Assembly: GCA_023250495.1 (NCBI GenBank)
Contig: JAHFAP010000099.1
Coordinates: 1-10,739, forward strand
DNA from: Deltaproteobacteria bacterium
Lineage (GTDB): Bacteria; Desulfobacterota; Binatia; UBA9968
Length of the DNA: 10,739 bases
Direction of reading: 5' to 3'
Part shown: in pieces, positions 1-6,651 of the stretch
How the letters are laid out: each line of letters opens with the position of its first letter
How positions within the stretch are numbered: position 1 is the first letter of the stretch
Translations under genes and position numbers: made by a program
The notes under the pieces: generated by a model
Told to the model about the DNA's origin: nothing
Database searches by the model: none
Seen by the model: only the letters and a program-made list of their open reading frames with translations

Positions 1-904
1 GGATCGGGTCGCTCCGCACGGCGAGGTAGGCGTCCCAGTAGGGCGCGAATTGCTCGTAGGTGCCGTCGATCATCTTCGGGTAGTCGGTGTCGGTGTATTT
101 GGCGATCGCCTTCTTGGCCACGGAAGGATTCTGTCTCGATAGGACCGTGGCTTCCGCAACGGCCTTGACAAAAGCATAAAGCGAGTTGGGGTTGGATTTG
201 ATGATTTTCTCGGTGGTGCCGTAAGCGAGATGAAGCCCCGGGACGTTGGTTTGGGCGATGTCCAGCAAAAGACTCAGCCCGGCGTCGCGCGCCTTCAGAG
301 TGTTCGGCGCGGAAAGCGTCCCGGCGGAGGTCTTGCCGCTCAGCACCGCGGTCAGTACGGCGGGGATGGTCTGCACGTAGAGGAAGCTCACGTCTTTGTC
401 GGATATGACGCCGGTTTTCTTGAGCGCCTCGCGCGTGGCGATTTCGGTCGAGGTCCGGGGAGTGGTAACGGCGACGGTCTTGCCCTTGAGCTCGGCAAGG
501 GAGTTGAGGCCCTTGGCTCCCCACAGTTGAAATATAAATCGTTGCAGCCCGCCTCCTATGTATTTAACCGGCACCCCTTGCAACCGCGCATTGACAAATT
601 CCGGGCCCACGGAAACCACATCGACTTCGCCGGCGACAAGCGCTTGGGCTGCGACTTGTGAGTTGAGAAGCTTTAAGCTTGCATCGAGACCGTGTTTTTT
701 GAAAAGACCCGCTTCCTGCGCGACCCACAACGGAGTGAATGCGCCGCTCGCCTGCGTATAGGAGATCGTCAAGTTGATTTTCTCCGGCCGGCCCCCGAGC
801 TGCGCGGCGCCGGGCATTGGAAAAGAGAAGAAGGTAAAAACAAGAGCAAGCAAAATCCGGAGTCGCCCGAGTCGGCTCCCTCGGCTTTGTCCTGTCCGAG
901 CCAT
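1..904 (-). CDS. NitT/TauT-type ABC substrate-binding protein, C-terminus missing
   Basis: The minus-strand frame is open from the ATG at 904 to the window start, giving 301 codons without a stop, so the C-terminus lies outside. An AGGAGG at 913-918, eight bases upstream, fixes the start. The first ~35 residues are a signal peptide: Arg-rich n-region, hydrophobic stretch around residues 17-30 (ILLALVFTFF), cleavage likely near PGAA-Q at 34-35. The mature part has the NMT1/THI5-like order: TPLWVAQEAGLFKKHGLD (57-74), the 'AGEVD' dimple at 91-95, and 'LAELKGKTVAV' at 137-146, where lobe one is usually followed by the hinge. Such proteins bind small ligands in the periplasm or at the membrane for an ABC importer. 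No permease or ATPase is adjacent. The gene diverges from the Rieske oxygenase at 1075, which suggests shared substrate or regulation. The ligand cannot be told from the sequence. Confidence 0.9.
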   Translation of the reverse strand, partial: MARTGQSRGSRLGRLRILLALVFTFFSFPMPGAAQLGGRPEKINLTISYTQASGAFTPLWVAQEAGLFKKHGLDASLKLLNSQVAAQALVAGEVDVVSVGPEFVNARLQGVPVKYIGGGLQRFIFQLWGAKGLNSLAELKGKTVAVTTPRTSTEIATREALKKTGVISDKDVSFLYVQTIPAVLTAVLSGKTSAGTLSAPNTLKARDAGLSLLLDIAQTNVPGLHLAYGTTEKIIKSNPNSLYAFVKAVAEATVLSRQNPSVAKKAIAKYTDTDYPKMIDGTYEQFAPYWDAYLAVRSDPI

Positions 905-927
905 ATTTCCGTCCTCCTTTTTCCGTC

Positions 928-957
928 TCGATATCAGATGACCGGAGGCCGCGTCAA
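928..957 (-). promoter_or_regulatory. Possible weak promoter for the minus-strand SBP gene
   Basis: Read on the minus strand, TTGACG (957-952) is followed after 18 bases by TATCGA (933-928), about 25 bases upstream of the AGGAGG of the SBP gene. The -35 is good, but the -10 is poor and the spacing is long. It is the best candidate in the divergent gap for this direction. Confidence 0.3.
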
Positions 958-1002
958 ACTGCGGCAATCCTTCCTACACCATCACCCTTGCAAATATAGT
1001 TG

Positions 1003-1030
1003 TTGACAGGAGACAGGCTCCCTCTATAGA
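1003..1030 (+). promoter_or_regulatory. Likely sigma70-type promoter of the Rieske-cupin-PqqC-like group
   Basis: A perfect TTGACA at 1003-1008 is followed after 16 bases by TATAGA at 1025-1030 (four of six consensus bases). It lies about 45 bases before the ATG at 1075. It sits in the divergent gap and faces the oxygenase gene, which is where a promoter is expected. Regulator sites were not recognised. Confidence 0.55.
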
Positions 1031-1074
1031 TTTCTTGAGAAGCCTGACCGCAAGCGCGATGGAGGTTTAAAAAA

Positions 1075-2388
1075 ATGTCAGATACCCAGGTGGAAAGCGG
1101 GCCTTCGGCGTATCAAAAATTGCTGGAAGATCTGCCGCGCACCGGACCGGGAACCAGAGGCGGTGAGATGTTGCGGCGCTATTGGCACCCTGTTTGTTTG
1201 TCGGCCAATCTCAAGGATATTCCGATTGCCGTTAGGATGCTATGCGAAGACTTAGTGGCGTTCCGCGATGGCAAAGGACGGCCGGGGTTGTTGGGCATTC
1301 ACTGTTCCCATCGGCTGGCGTCGTTGGAGTACGGTCAAGTGATGGAAGACGGTCTGATGTGCTCCTATCATGGGTGGAGATACGATACTCAGGGTCGCTG
1401 CATCGACCAGCCTTTGGAGCCGCGCGACAGCGATCTCAAGGGTAAGATCCGCCATCTTTGGTATCCCGTCGAAGAGTGGGGAGGTGTCATTTGGACCTAC
1501 ATGGGCCCGGACAAAGAGAACCCGCCGCCCCTGCTCAAGATCGATGTCCTCGCTCGTACGGACGGAGAAGTGAAACTCGCGGACGGCGACGTGCGGAATT
1601 ACAACTACCTCAACTGGATGGAAAATTTCGCCGACATGGGCCACGCCGTGCTGCTCCATGGTATGGTGGTGAGAGACCTGCCGGAAGAGCTCAAACCCTT
1701 TAACGATTACAGCATAAAAAACTGGATGCCTCTGCCGCTCGAATTTGTCGAAACCGACTACGGCATGAAGACCGTCTCCGTTCTGGACACCGGCGACCCG
1801 AAAGTAAAATTCGTCAACACGTGGAGCATCGCCATGCCGACCCACTGGAGGTTTTCCGGCATCCGATCCGGCTTTCCACCTGATTTTACCGATGAACGCC
1901 AAGAAGGGGGCGGGATGATACGGATCATCGACGACACTCACTTTGAGCTCATTCGGTATAGCTTGCTGCGCAAGGGAAACTTTCGAGGCTCCTTTGTAGT
2001 CGGACTACCGCCAGACAAAAAAGGCACGGTTGACAAAAAAGCGCACGACAAACGAAGATACTCAGGATGGGAAGGCGTGCCCGCGCTGGAAGACCTGGTG
2101 CTGCAGGAATCACAGGGAGACATTCCCGATCGTCGGCTCGAGCATCTGGGCACCTCTGACCGCGGCGTCATCATGATGCGGAGAATATGGCACAAGGCGC
2201 TGGAGGACGTTGCCGATGGCAAGAACCCCAAGGGAGTCGATCGCCGGCAAAAGGGGATGCTTGAAGTGGACACCTTTCATGGCCACGTCAAGGTCAATGA
2301 GCTTAAAATAGGTGCAGAGAACATGCCCTCTTCGACGGAAGGACGAGGACTGATTCGAGACAAGAACGGCAACCTCGTTTTTGCGTAG
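1075..2388 (+). CDS. Rieske non-heme iron oxygenase, alpha subunit (phthalate/vanillate family)
   Basis: A 437-residue protein; the ATG is preceded by GGAGG at 1061-1065. The N-terminal Rieske domain holds the 2Fe-2S ligands C77-S-H79 and C96-S-Y-H99, separated by 16 residues as in the family. The catalytic domain has the mononuclear iron motif at N184-F-A-D187-M-G-H190-A-V-L-L-H195: D187 as the electron-transfer bridge, H190 and H195 as ligands, and D340 as the likely third ligand. The block 'QGDIPDRRLEHLGTSD' (347-362) is typical of phthalate 4,5-dioxygenase-like and VanA-like enzymes, which hydroxylate or O-demethylate aromatic acids using electrons from a separate reductase. None is encoded nearby. 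The gene leads a plus-strand group with the cupin gene 43 bases downstream. The family is sure from the motifs; the substrate is not known. Confidence 0.93.
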   Translation: MSDTQVESGPSAYQKLLEDLPRTGPGTRGGEMLRRYWHPVCLSANLKDIPIAVRMLCEDLVAFRDGKGRPGLLGIHCSHRLASLEYGQVMEDGLMCSYHGWRYDTQGRCIDQPLEPRDSDLKGKIRHLWYPVEEWGGVIWTYMGPDKENPPPLLKIDVLARTDGEVKLADGDVRNYNYLNWMENFADMGHAVLLHGMVVRDLPEELKPFNDYSIKNWMPLPLEFVETDYGMKTVSVLDTGDPKVKFVNTWSIAMPTHWRFSGIRSGFPPDFTDERQEGGGMIRIIDDTHFELIRYSLLRKGNFRGSFVVGLPPDKKGTVDKKAHDKRRYSGWEGVPALEDLVLQESQGDIPDRRLEHLGTSDRGVIMMRRIWHKALEDVADGKNPKGVDRRQKGMLEVDTFHGHVKVNELKIGAENMPSSTEGRGLIRDKNGNLVFA

Positions 2389-2431
2389 GCCCCGTCGATA
2401 ATAAGATAAATGGCGCGCGGGAGGTGGGTAA

Positions 2432-3493
2432 GTGAGCATCGATTTGACCAAGGATGCCGCATATGCGGACAAGACGCCGTATGAATTATGGCAACAAAGC
2501 GAAGCGATCCCGGTCTATAAAGGCCTGGGGATCGAGGATTTAAGAACAGTCTCTCTGGGCCCGTGGAAACGCAAAGGCGCAATGGGAGCTTTCATCAATA
2601 TGCTGGGGGCAGGGCGCAGTTGTGATGCTTACGTTTGTGAAATTGCCGCCAAGGGTCAAACTCTGGCCGAACATTATCTCTTTGAGGAACTCATCTATGT
2701 CGTAAAGGGACGCGGCGCGACCACGGTTTGGCAGGAAGGGGGTCGAAAGCAGACCTTTGAATGGCAGGAGGGCAGCATGTTCTCTCCGCCCCTCAACACC
2801 TGGTGCCAACATTTTAATGCGCAGGGCGATGAGCCTGCGAGGTTCGTCGCATTGACGGACGCGCCCGTCATGATCAATAGATTTCGCAATCTAGATTTTG
2901 TTTTTAATAATACCTTTGTTTTTTCAGATCGATTCAGCGGCGAAGATGGTTACTTCAGCGGGAAGGGTGAAGAGGTTCAAAGTCATCGAACCTGGGATGC
3001 GAATTTTATTGCGGACGTTCCCGGCTTCCGCTTGCTGGAACACAGCGCTCGCGGGCAAGGCGCCAGGGGCATCTTGCTCCATCTTTCGGCCAATACGATC
3101 AGCGCCCATATCGAGGAATATCCCGTGGGCACTTATCCGCGGGCTCATTGGCATGGTCCCGGGGCGCATATCCTCATTCTTTCCGGAGAAGGGTATTCTT
3201 TCCTGTGGGAGCAAGGGAAAAAGCGCACGCGCATCGACTGGAAGCCGGGCAGCTTGTTTGTGCCGCCGGCCAAATGGTTTCATCAGCATTTCAATCCAGG
3301 ACGTGAACCGGCACGCTACCTGGCTCTCAAGCCATGGGGCTTCACTTACCAGGTCGAAGATCTGGTCAAAACTTTGGAAGTCGAGGCGGCAGGGGGGACG
3401 CAAATCGACTACCAGGACCAGGACCCCGAGATTCACGAGACGTTCGTCCAAGAATGCCGAAAACGCGGTGTCAAGGTGCAACTGAAATTCTGA
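2432..3493 (+). CDS. Two-domain cupin protein (bicupin), gentisate-dioxygenase-like fold
   Basis: A 353-residue protein starting at GTG 2432, seven bases after GGAGG (2420-2424); no ATG upstream is in frame. No signal peptide, so cytoplasmic. Two beta-barrel cupin modules are visible. Cupin 1 is around residues 75-143 (motif 1 H81-Y-L-F-E85-E86, motif 2 ending C125-Q-H-F-N129). Cupin 2 is around 233-300 (H239-W-H241 with H246, motif 2 ending H284-Q-H-F-N288). Module 2 therefore keeps a His-rich metal site (H239, H241, H284, perhaps H246 in place of the usual Glu). Module 1 has lost the second His of HxH (L83) and carries Cys125 at the motif-2 His position. Bicupins include gentisate and other ring-cleaving dioxygenases, isomerases and oxalate decarboxylases. 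The position directly behind a Rieske oxygenase fits a step in the same catabolic route, but the reaction cannot be named. Confidence 0.85.
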   Translation: MSIDLTKDAAYADKTPYELWQQSEAIPVYKGLGIEDLRTVSLGPWKRKGAMGAFINMLGAGRSCDAYVCEIAAKGQTLAEHYLFEELIYVVKGRGATTVWQEGGRKQTFEWQEGSMFSPPLNTWCQHFNAQGDEPARFVALTDAPVMINRFRNLDFVFNNTFVFSDRFSGEDGYFSGKGEEVQSHRTWDANFIADVPGFRLLEHSARGQGARGILLHLSANTISAHIEEYPVGTYPRAHWHGPGAHILILSGEGYSFLWEQGKKRTRIDWKPGSLFVPPAKWFHQHFNPGREPARYLALKPWGFTYQVEDLVKTLEVEAAGGTQIDYQDQDPEIHETFVQECRKRGVKVQLKF

Positions 3494-3496
3494 CGC

Positions 3497-3578
3497 GGAG
3501 TTCCCAATGGAAACTCTCCGTTCGCCCTTCGACACGCTCAGGACGAACGGAGACGAAGCGGAATTTAGAGGAGTTCCC
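3497..3578. repeat. 9-base direct repeat GGAGTTCCC bracketing a hairpin
   Basis: GGAGTTCCC occurs at 3497-3505 and again at 3570-3578, enclosing 64 bases that hold the first palindromic repeat. It could be a target-site duplication left by a small mobile element or simply part of a longer repeat unit. Confidence 0.4.
3516..3552. repeat. REP-like palindromic repeat, copy 1
   Basis: Nine-base perfect arms, CTCCGTTCG (3516-3524) and CGAACGGAG (3544-3552), enclose a core CCCTTCGACACGCTCAGGA. The core resembles the widespread 'TTCGACA-GCTCAGGA' interspersed repeats of environmental bacteria. It lies in the gap after the cupin gene and could act as an mRNA stabiliser or attenuator. Confidence 0.7.
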
Positions 3579-3605
3579 GTTCATGCTGAGCTCGTCGAAG
3601 CATGA
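3577..3605. repeat. REP-like palindromic repeat, copy 2, opposite orientation
   Basis: Arms TCATGCT (3581-3587) and AGCATGA (3599-3605) surround GAGCTCGTCGA. The core CTGAG-(4)-GTCGAAG is the reverse complement of the core of copy 1 (CTTCGACACGCTCAG) with a few changes. The two copies thus face each other as in paired REP elements. Confidence 0.65.
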
Positions 3606-3630
3606 TTCCAACTTCGAAGGAACAATCGAC

Positions 3631-3636
3631 AAGGAG
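3631..3636 (+). promoter_or_regulatory. Ribosome binding site deciding the PqqC-like start
   Basis: AAGGAG seven bases before the ATG at 3644. The in-frame ATG at 3602 has no such site and lies within the second palindromic repeat, so 3644 is the preferred start. Confidence 0.75.
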
Positions 3637-3643
3637 CAATCGA

Positions 3644-4402
3644 ATGGCTGCGAAAATGAGCGCGGGCGACGCCAAGGCCTATGTAGACGAGCTTTACCGG
3701 AAAGTAGCGAAGCGGTGGGAAGAGCGCGTTACCCATTCTCAATTCATGAAGGAATTGACGACCGGTCGTTTGTCCAAGAAGGCGTTCCGTTTATTCTTCA
3801 AAAACTGGGCCGCCTACACGATTGAGATCAACACGCTGGAGGCGGCATCCTACCACAAGCACATACATTTTTTTCGCCAGCATCGGGACCTGATGGCGGC
3901 GATGGCCGAGAAACTGGCGGATGAGCTTATTCATCCCAAACCGCCGGGACATATTCACGTGGTGATGGAGACCGCCAAGGCGCTCGGAATTACCGAAGAT
4001 GAAGTTTTTGTCACTCCGATGCTCGCGGAGTTTCGCGCCAAGATCGATTACTTCCGCGCTATTGTCTGGGAAGGCACCGTGGCCGAGTTCTATGCAGCCG
4101 GGGCGACCGAGGAACAATTCGGTCATTGGGCCGGTGAAGTATTCCGCGCTTTGACCACCCACTATGGGCTCACGCCCCAAGAGGCGATTTATTTTTCTCT
4201 CCACGAAGAGGCCGATACCAGAGAACACGAAGGTGGAATCATGGGCCACGGTAGTTTTAGACGTTTGGTTTTGCAGCGTCTGTTAGAAGACGGCGCCGAA
4301 GTTAGACCGGGCTACACTCTTGAGTACTGCGCGTTGAGTTCAATGGATCTGCATGGGGCAATTTTGCAGGCGAGTCTGCAGGCTGCTGAAAAAGGCTCAT
4401 AA
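3644..4402 (+). CDS. PqqC/TenA-like (heme-oxygenase-fold) protein, possible iron-dependent oxidase
   Basis: A 252-residue, almost all-helical soluble protein with the PqqC/TENA-THI4 layout. Landmarks: ELTTGRLSKKAFRLFFKNWAAY (37-58), LADELIHPKPPGH (91-103) followed by 'ALGITEDEV' (113-121), WEGTVAEFY (142-150) and YFSLHEEADTREHEGG (183-198). Members range from cofactorless PQQ synthase and TenA thiaminase to heme-oxygenase-like diiron oxidases. Possible metal ligands here are E94, H103, E143 or E148, H187, D191 and H195. The last spacing is H-x3-D-x3-H rather than the H-x3-D-x2-H known for diiron members, with E194 at the usual third place, so the metal site is uncertain. The C-terminal residues and stop are encoded by an inverted-repeat element (4379-4505). 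The gene follows the Rieske and cupin genes and may oxidise an intermediate of that pathway; PQQ synthesis is unlikely because no other pqq genes are present. Confidence 0.82.
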   Translation: MAAKMSAGDAKAYVDELYRKVAKRWEERVTHSQFMKELTTGRLSKKAFRLFFKNWAAYTIEINTLEAASYHKHIHFFRQHRDLMAAMAEKLADELIHPKPPGHIHVVMETAKALGITEDEVFVTPMLAEFRAKIDYFRAIVWEGTVAEFYAAGATEEQFGHWAGEVFRALTTHYGLTPQEAIYFSLHEEADTREHEGGIMGHGSFRRLVLQRLLEDGAEVRPGYTLEYCALSSMDLHGAILQASLQAAEKGS

Positions 4403-4505
4403 GCTGTGTTGCGCTCGGCCCGCTTCGCGTCAACGTACTAAAAGAGTACGCCTCCGCTCGCGGACCTTCGCGCGCCTTGCCTCTGAGACCTTTTTGAGCA
4501 GCCTG
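4379..4505. repeat. 127-base inverted-repeat element with central hairpin
   Basis: The left end CAGGCTGCTGAAAAAGGCTC (4379-4398) is matched, with about three differences, by the reverse complement of the right end (4485-4505, ending TTTTTGAGCAGCCTG). In the centre CGTACT (4434-4439) and AGTACG (4445-4450) form a perfect stem with loop AAAAG. The flanks (CGCTTCGCG, CCGCTCGCGG) are further GC-rich self-complementary stretches. This resembles the non-coding MITE-like or REP-like elements with AGCAGCCTG ends seen in many copies in deltaproteobacterial and related genomes. It overlaps the last eight codons of the PqqC-like gene and could fold in RNA as a terminator or processing site before the SBP gene at 4527. 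Confidence 0.8.
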
Positions 4506-4526
4506 TGAATAGATGTTGGAGGAATA

Positions 4527-5543
4527 ATGGGTAAATCTTTCAGCCGTGTGCCCTCGACAATTCTCGTTGCGATTTTCTTTGTAATCGCTCTCGCGATTCC
4601 TCTCGGCGTCCGGGCGGAAGAGCAAATCGTTGTGGGGTACGATGGCTATGCCGGCTTTCAGGGTCCCATTTGGGCGACTAAAGATCTTGGATTATTCGAC
4701 AAATACGGTCTGTCCGGCGAGCTGGTCCTGATCCCAGGTAGCGCACGCGGGATGGCGGCCTTGATCTCCGGAAGCGCCGCATTTGTGCAAGGCTCCGCTA
4801 CCGCGCCGCTCTCGGCCTATTTGCGCGGTGGAGACGTCGTCGTGGTGGCTGCCGCCTTAAACAAGTTTCCTTTCAGCGTTGTCGCCAGAAAAGAAATGCG
4901 CAACCCGTCGGACCTCATCGGGAAGAAGATCGGAATTCTCAACTTTGGCGGCTCCAATGATCTTGCGGTCAGTCTGGCGTTCAAGGAATGGAATATTCCT
5001 CGCAACGCGGCGACCATTCTTGCAAGCGGTGGGGCGCCGGAAAGGCTTGCGGCTTTGATGACCGGGGCTATAGACGCCACCGTGCTCTCGCCGCCGGAGA
5101 CCGTAGCGGCATCACGGGCGGGGTTGAAAATTCTCGCAAACCTTAGCGATCTTAACGCGTCTTTCCCGCAAACGCTTATTATGGTGAGGCGTTCCTTTCT
5201 TGCGAACAAGCGCGAAACCGTCAAACGTTTCCTGCGCGCCTACAGTGAAGGTATCTATGAGTTCAAGACCAACAAAGAAAAAGCGATAAAAGTTTACGCC
5301 AATCGCCTCAAGCAAAAAGATCTGAATATTCTCGAAGAAACACATAGTTATTACGGACCAAAATTTTCCTTTCCGCCGCGTGTGGACCGCGGCGGCATCA
5401 ATAACGCCCTCGAACTTGTACGACAAGGCGTCGAAGTAAAAGGAGAAATTAACCTCGGGCAGTTTGTCGATGAGAGCGTGATCGACGAACTGGAAAGGGA
5501 GGGATTTTTCAAGAAATTGTCCGATGCAAGAACAAGAAAATGA
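4527..5543 (+). CDS. NitT/TauT-type ABC substrate-binding protein (NMT1/THI5-like)
   Basis: A complete 338-residue exported protein. GGAGG at 4518-4522 lies only four bases before the ATG. Signal peptide: Lys/Arg n-region, hydrophobic core TILVAIFFVIALAIPLG (11-27), cleavage after VRA at 30, leaving EEQIVVGYDG. The mature protein shows GPIWATKDLGLFDKYGL (46-62), a serine-rich ligand loop PGSARG (70-75) and SGSAAFVQGS (81-90), then the 'DLIGKKIGI' strand opening lobe two. Length and order fit the SsuA/TauA/ThiY class of binding proteins for sulfonates, nitrate, pyrimidines and similar small molecules. It ends the plus-strand Rieske group, after the repeat element. Its stop codon is 15 bases from that of the convergent third SBP. 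No transmembrane permease or ATPase gene adjoins it. The ligand is unknown. Confidence 0.92.
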   Translation: MGKSFSRVPSTILVAIFFVIALAIPLGVRAEEQIVVGYDGYAGFQGPIWATKDLGLFDKYGLSGELVLIPGSARGMAALISGSAAFVQGSATAPLSAYLRGGDVVVVAAALNKFPFSVVARKEMRNPSDLIGKKIGILNFGGSNDLAVSLAFKEWNIPRNAATILASGGAPERLAALMTGAIDATVLSPPETVAASRAGLKILANLSDLNASFPQTLIMVRRSFLANKRETVKRFLRAYSEGIYEFKTNKEKAIKVYANRLKQKDLNILEETHSYYGPKFSFPPRVDRGGINNALELVRQGVEVKGEINLGQFVDESVIDELEREGFFKKLSDARTRK

Positions 5544-5558
5544 ATCTCACGCAATCTT

Positions 5559-6566
5559 TTATCGCTTCGTTTCCGCAAGGACTTCCTCGAGGAGCCTGTA
5601 ATCGACGAGCTGGCTTACGGGAATCTCGCCCTTAAGCTTCGCCTGCTCGCGGATCTCCTTGATCTCGGCCTTCACGGCATCATCCGGGATCGTCCCATCT
5701 ATCGTGAAGGCCTTGACAATCTCTCGTAGCGAGAGCGCCGCAGCCTTGCGGTCAAGTTTGAACTCATCCATCAATAAGCCGGTCACCCTCTCCTGGTTTG
5801 CCGGCTCCTTCGTATATTCCATTCCCTTGAGCGTCGCACGAATCATACGTTTTACCTGGCCCGGAGCGGCCTTAAGCTTTGCATCGGTAGCGCCCACCCC
5901 CGCAAACGGTGTCCGGAGATAATCGGCCGCGCTCCCAAGATTACGAAATCCCAATTCCTCCGCCTTAAAATTAAACGGAATGGAAAGCATGGCCACATCC
6001 GCTGCTCCGCTCTGCAGCGCGGCCAGAGAATTGGCCACGTCGCCCGTGGCGATGAATATCAAATCTTTGTCGGGGTTGAGGCCATGGGCCCGCGCCATTA
6101 CCTTGGCCGCATAGGTCGGGGTTGCGACCAAGCCCGTCGTCGCCACAGTCTTCCCGCCCTTCAGTTCCTCAATCGATTTGATCGCCGATCTGGCGAACAT
6201 GTATATGAGCACTTTGTCCATGCTGAACATGGCGGCTTTTATCGGCACCCCGGTAGCGGCGGCCCGCATCGCCGAACCTATGGCGGTTGTGTAGTCTATC
6301 TCCCCGGCGACCATACCGGCCACGCCGATCTCGGTCTTTATGACTTCCAAAGAAACCTCCAACCCTTCGGCCTTGTAGACGCTAAACTTCTCCCCCACAT
6401 AGAAGTTAAGGAACGTCATGCTCTTGGCCGGCATGGCGACGCGCACCTTCTGCGCTACGGCCGCTTCCACCCAAGCGAAGCCGATCCAGAGGAAGGCGGC
6501 AAGGGCCGGTCCGTAGCGCAAAAGGAATCCTCCGGTAGTTGGCTTCGTGTTGGCTTCCGTTTTCAT
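5559..6566 (-). CDS. NitT/TauT-type ABC substrate-binding protein, divergent from second Rieske gene
   Basis: A complete 335-residue exported protein. The ATG at 6566 is preceded by AAGGAG (minus strand, 6578-6573). The signal peptide has an unusually long N-terminal region (MKTEANTKPTTGGFLLRYGP) before the hydrophobic ALAAFLWIGFAW; cleavage is likely after AVA at 38, giving QKVRVAMPAKS. Typical features follow: 'FYVGEKFSVYKAEGLEV' (55-71), the 'AGEIDYTTAIGSAMRAA' loop, 'IEELKGGKTVATTG' opening the second lobe, and 'LQSGAADVAML' near the ligand cleft. It is clearly a paralogue class of the other two SBPs but only distantly similar to them by eye, so a different ligand is likely. It shares a divergent promoter region with the Rieske gene at 6749, which suggests co-regulation. 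No importer membrane components are adjacent. Confidence 0.92.
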   Translation of the reverse strand: MKTEANTKPTTGGFLLRYGPALAAFLWIGFAWVEAAVAQKVRVAMPAKSMTFLNFYVGEKFSVYKAEGLEVSLEVIKTEIGVAGMVAGEIDYTTAIGSAMRAAATGVPIKAAMFSMDKVLIYMFARSAIKSIEELKGGKTVATTGLVATPTYAAKVMARAHGLNPDKDLIFIATGDVANSLAALQSGAADVAMLSIPFNFKAEELGFRNLGSAADYLRTPFAGVGATDAKLKAAPGQVKRMIRATLKGMEYTKEPANQERVTGLLMDEFKLDRKAAALSLREIVKAFTIDGTIPDDAVKAEIKEIREQAKLKGEIPVSQLVDYRLLEEVLAETKR

Positions 6567-6622
6567 GCTTGGCTCCTTCCGGAGCGCTCTTCTTCCGCCG
6601 CAGCTCGGGAAACCGGGGGGGA

Positions 6623-6651
6623 AGTCTATGGAAACGCGCGGTTCTTGTCAA
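6623..6651 (-). promoter_or_regulatory. Likely promoter of the third SBP gene
   Basis: On the minus strand a perfect TTGACA (6651-6646) is followed after 17 bases by TAGACT (6628-6623; four of six). It lies about 57 bases before the SBP start at 6566. Its -35 occupies the same bases as the -35 of the opposing promoter. Confidence 0.5.

Noticed and set aside
230..1006. Plus-strand frames (143 and 104 codons) in the first 1 kb
   Set aside because: They run antisense to the SBP gene, which has a signal peptide, family motifs and a strong ribosome site on the minus strand.
1252..1941. 229-codon minus-strand frame inside the first Rieske gene
   Set aside because: Antisense to a gene whose metal-ligand motifs are intact on the plus strand; no recognisable protein features.
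2924..3535. Minus-strand frame of 203 codons under the cupin gene
   Set aside because: Antisense shadow; the plus-strand cupin motifs are clearly the coding ones.
3602..3643. Upstream ATG at 3602 as start of the PqqC-like gene
   Set aside because: It lies in a palindromic repeat arm and lacks a ribosome site, while ATG 3644 has AAGGAG at seven bases.
3644..4402. Assignment as PqqC of PQQ biosynthesis or TenA thiaminase
   Set aside because: Only the fold is supported; no pqqA/B/D/E or thiamine genes adjoin, and the His/Asp/Glu pattern points as much to the iron-dependent branch.
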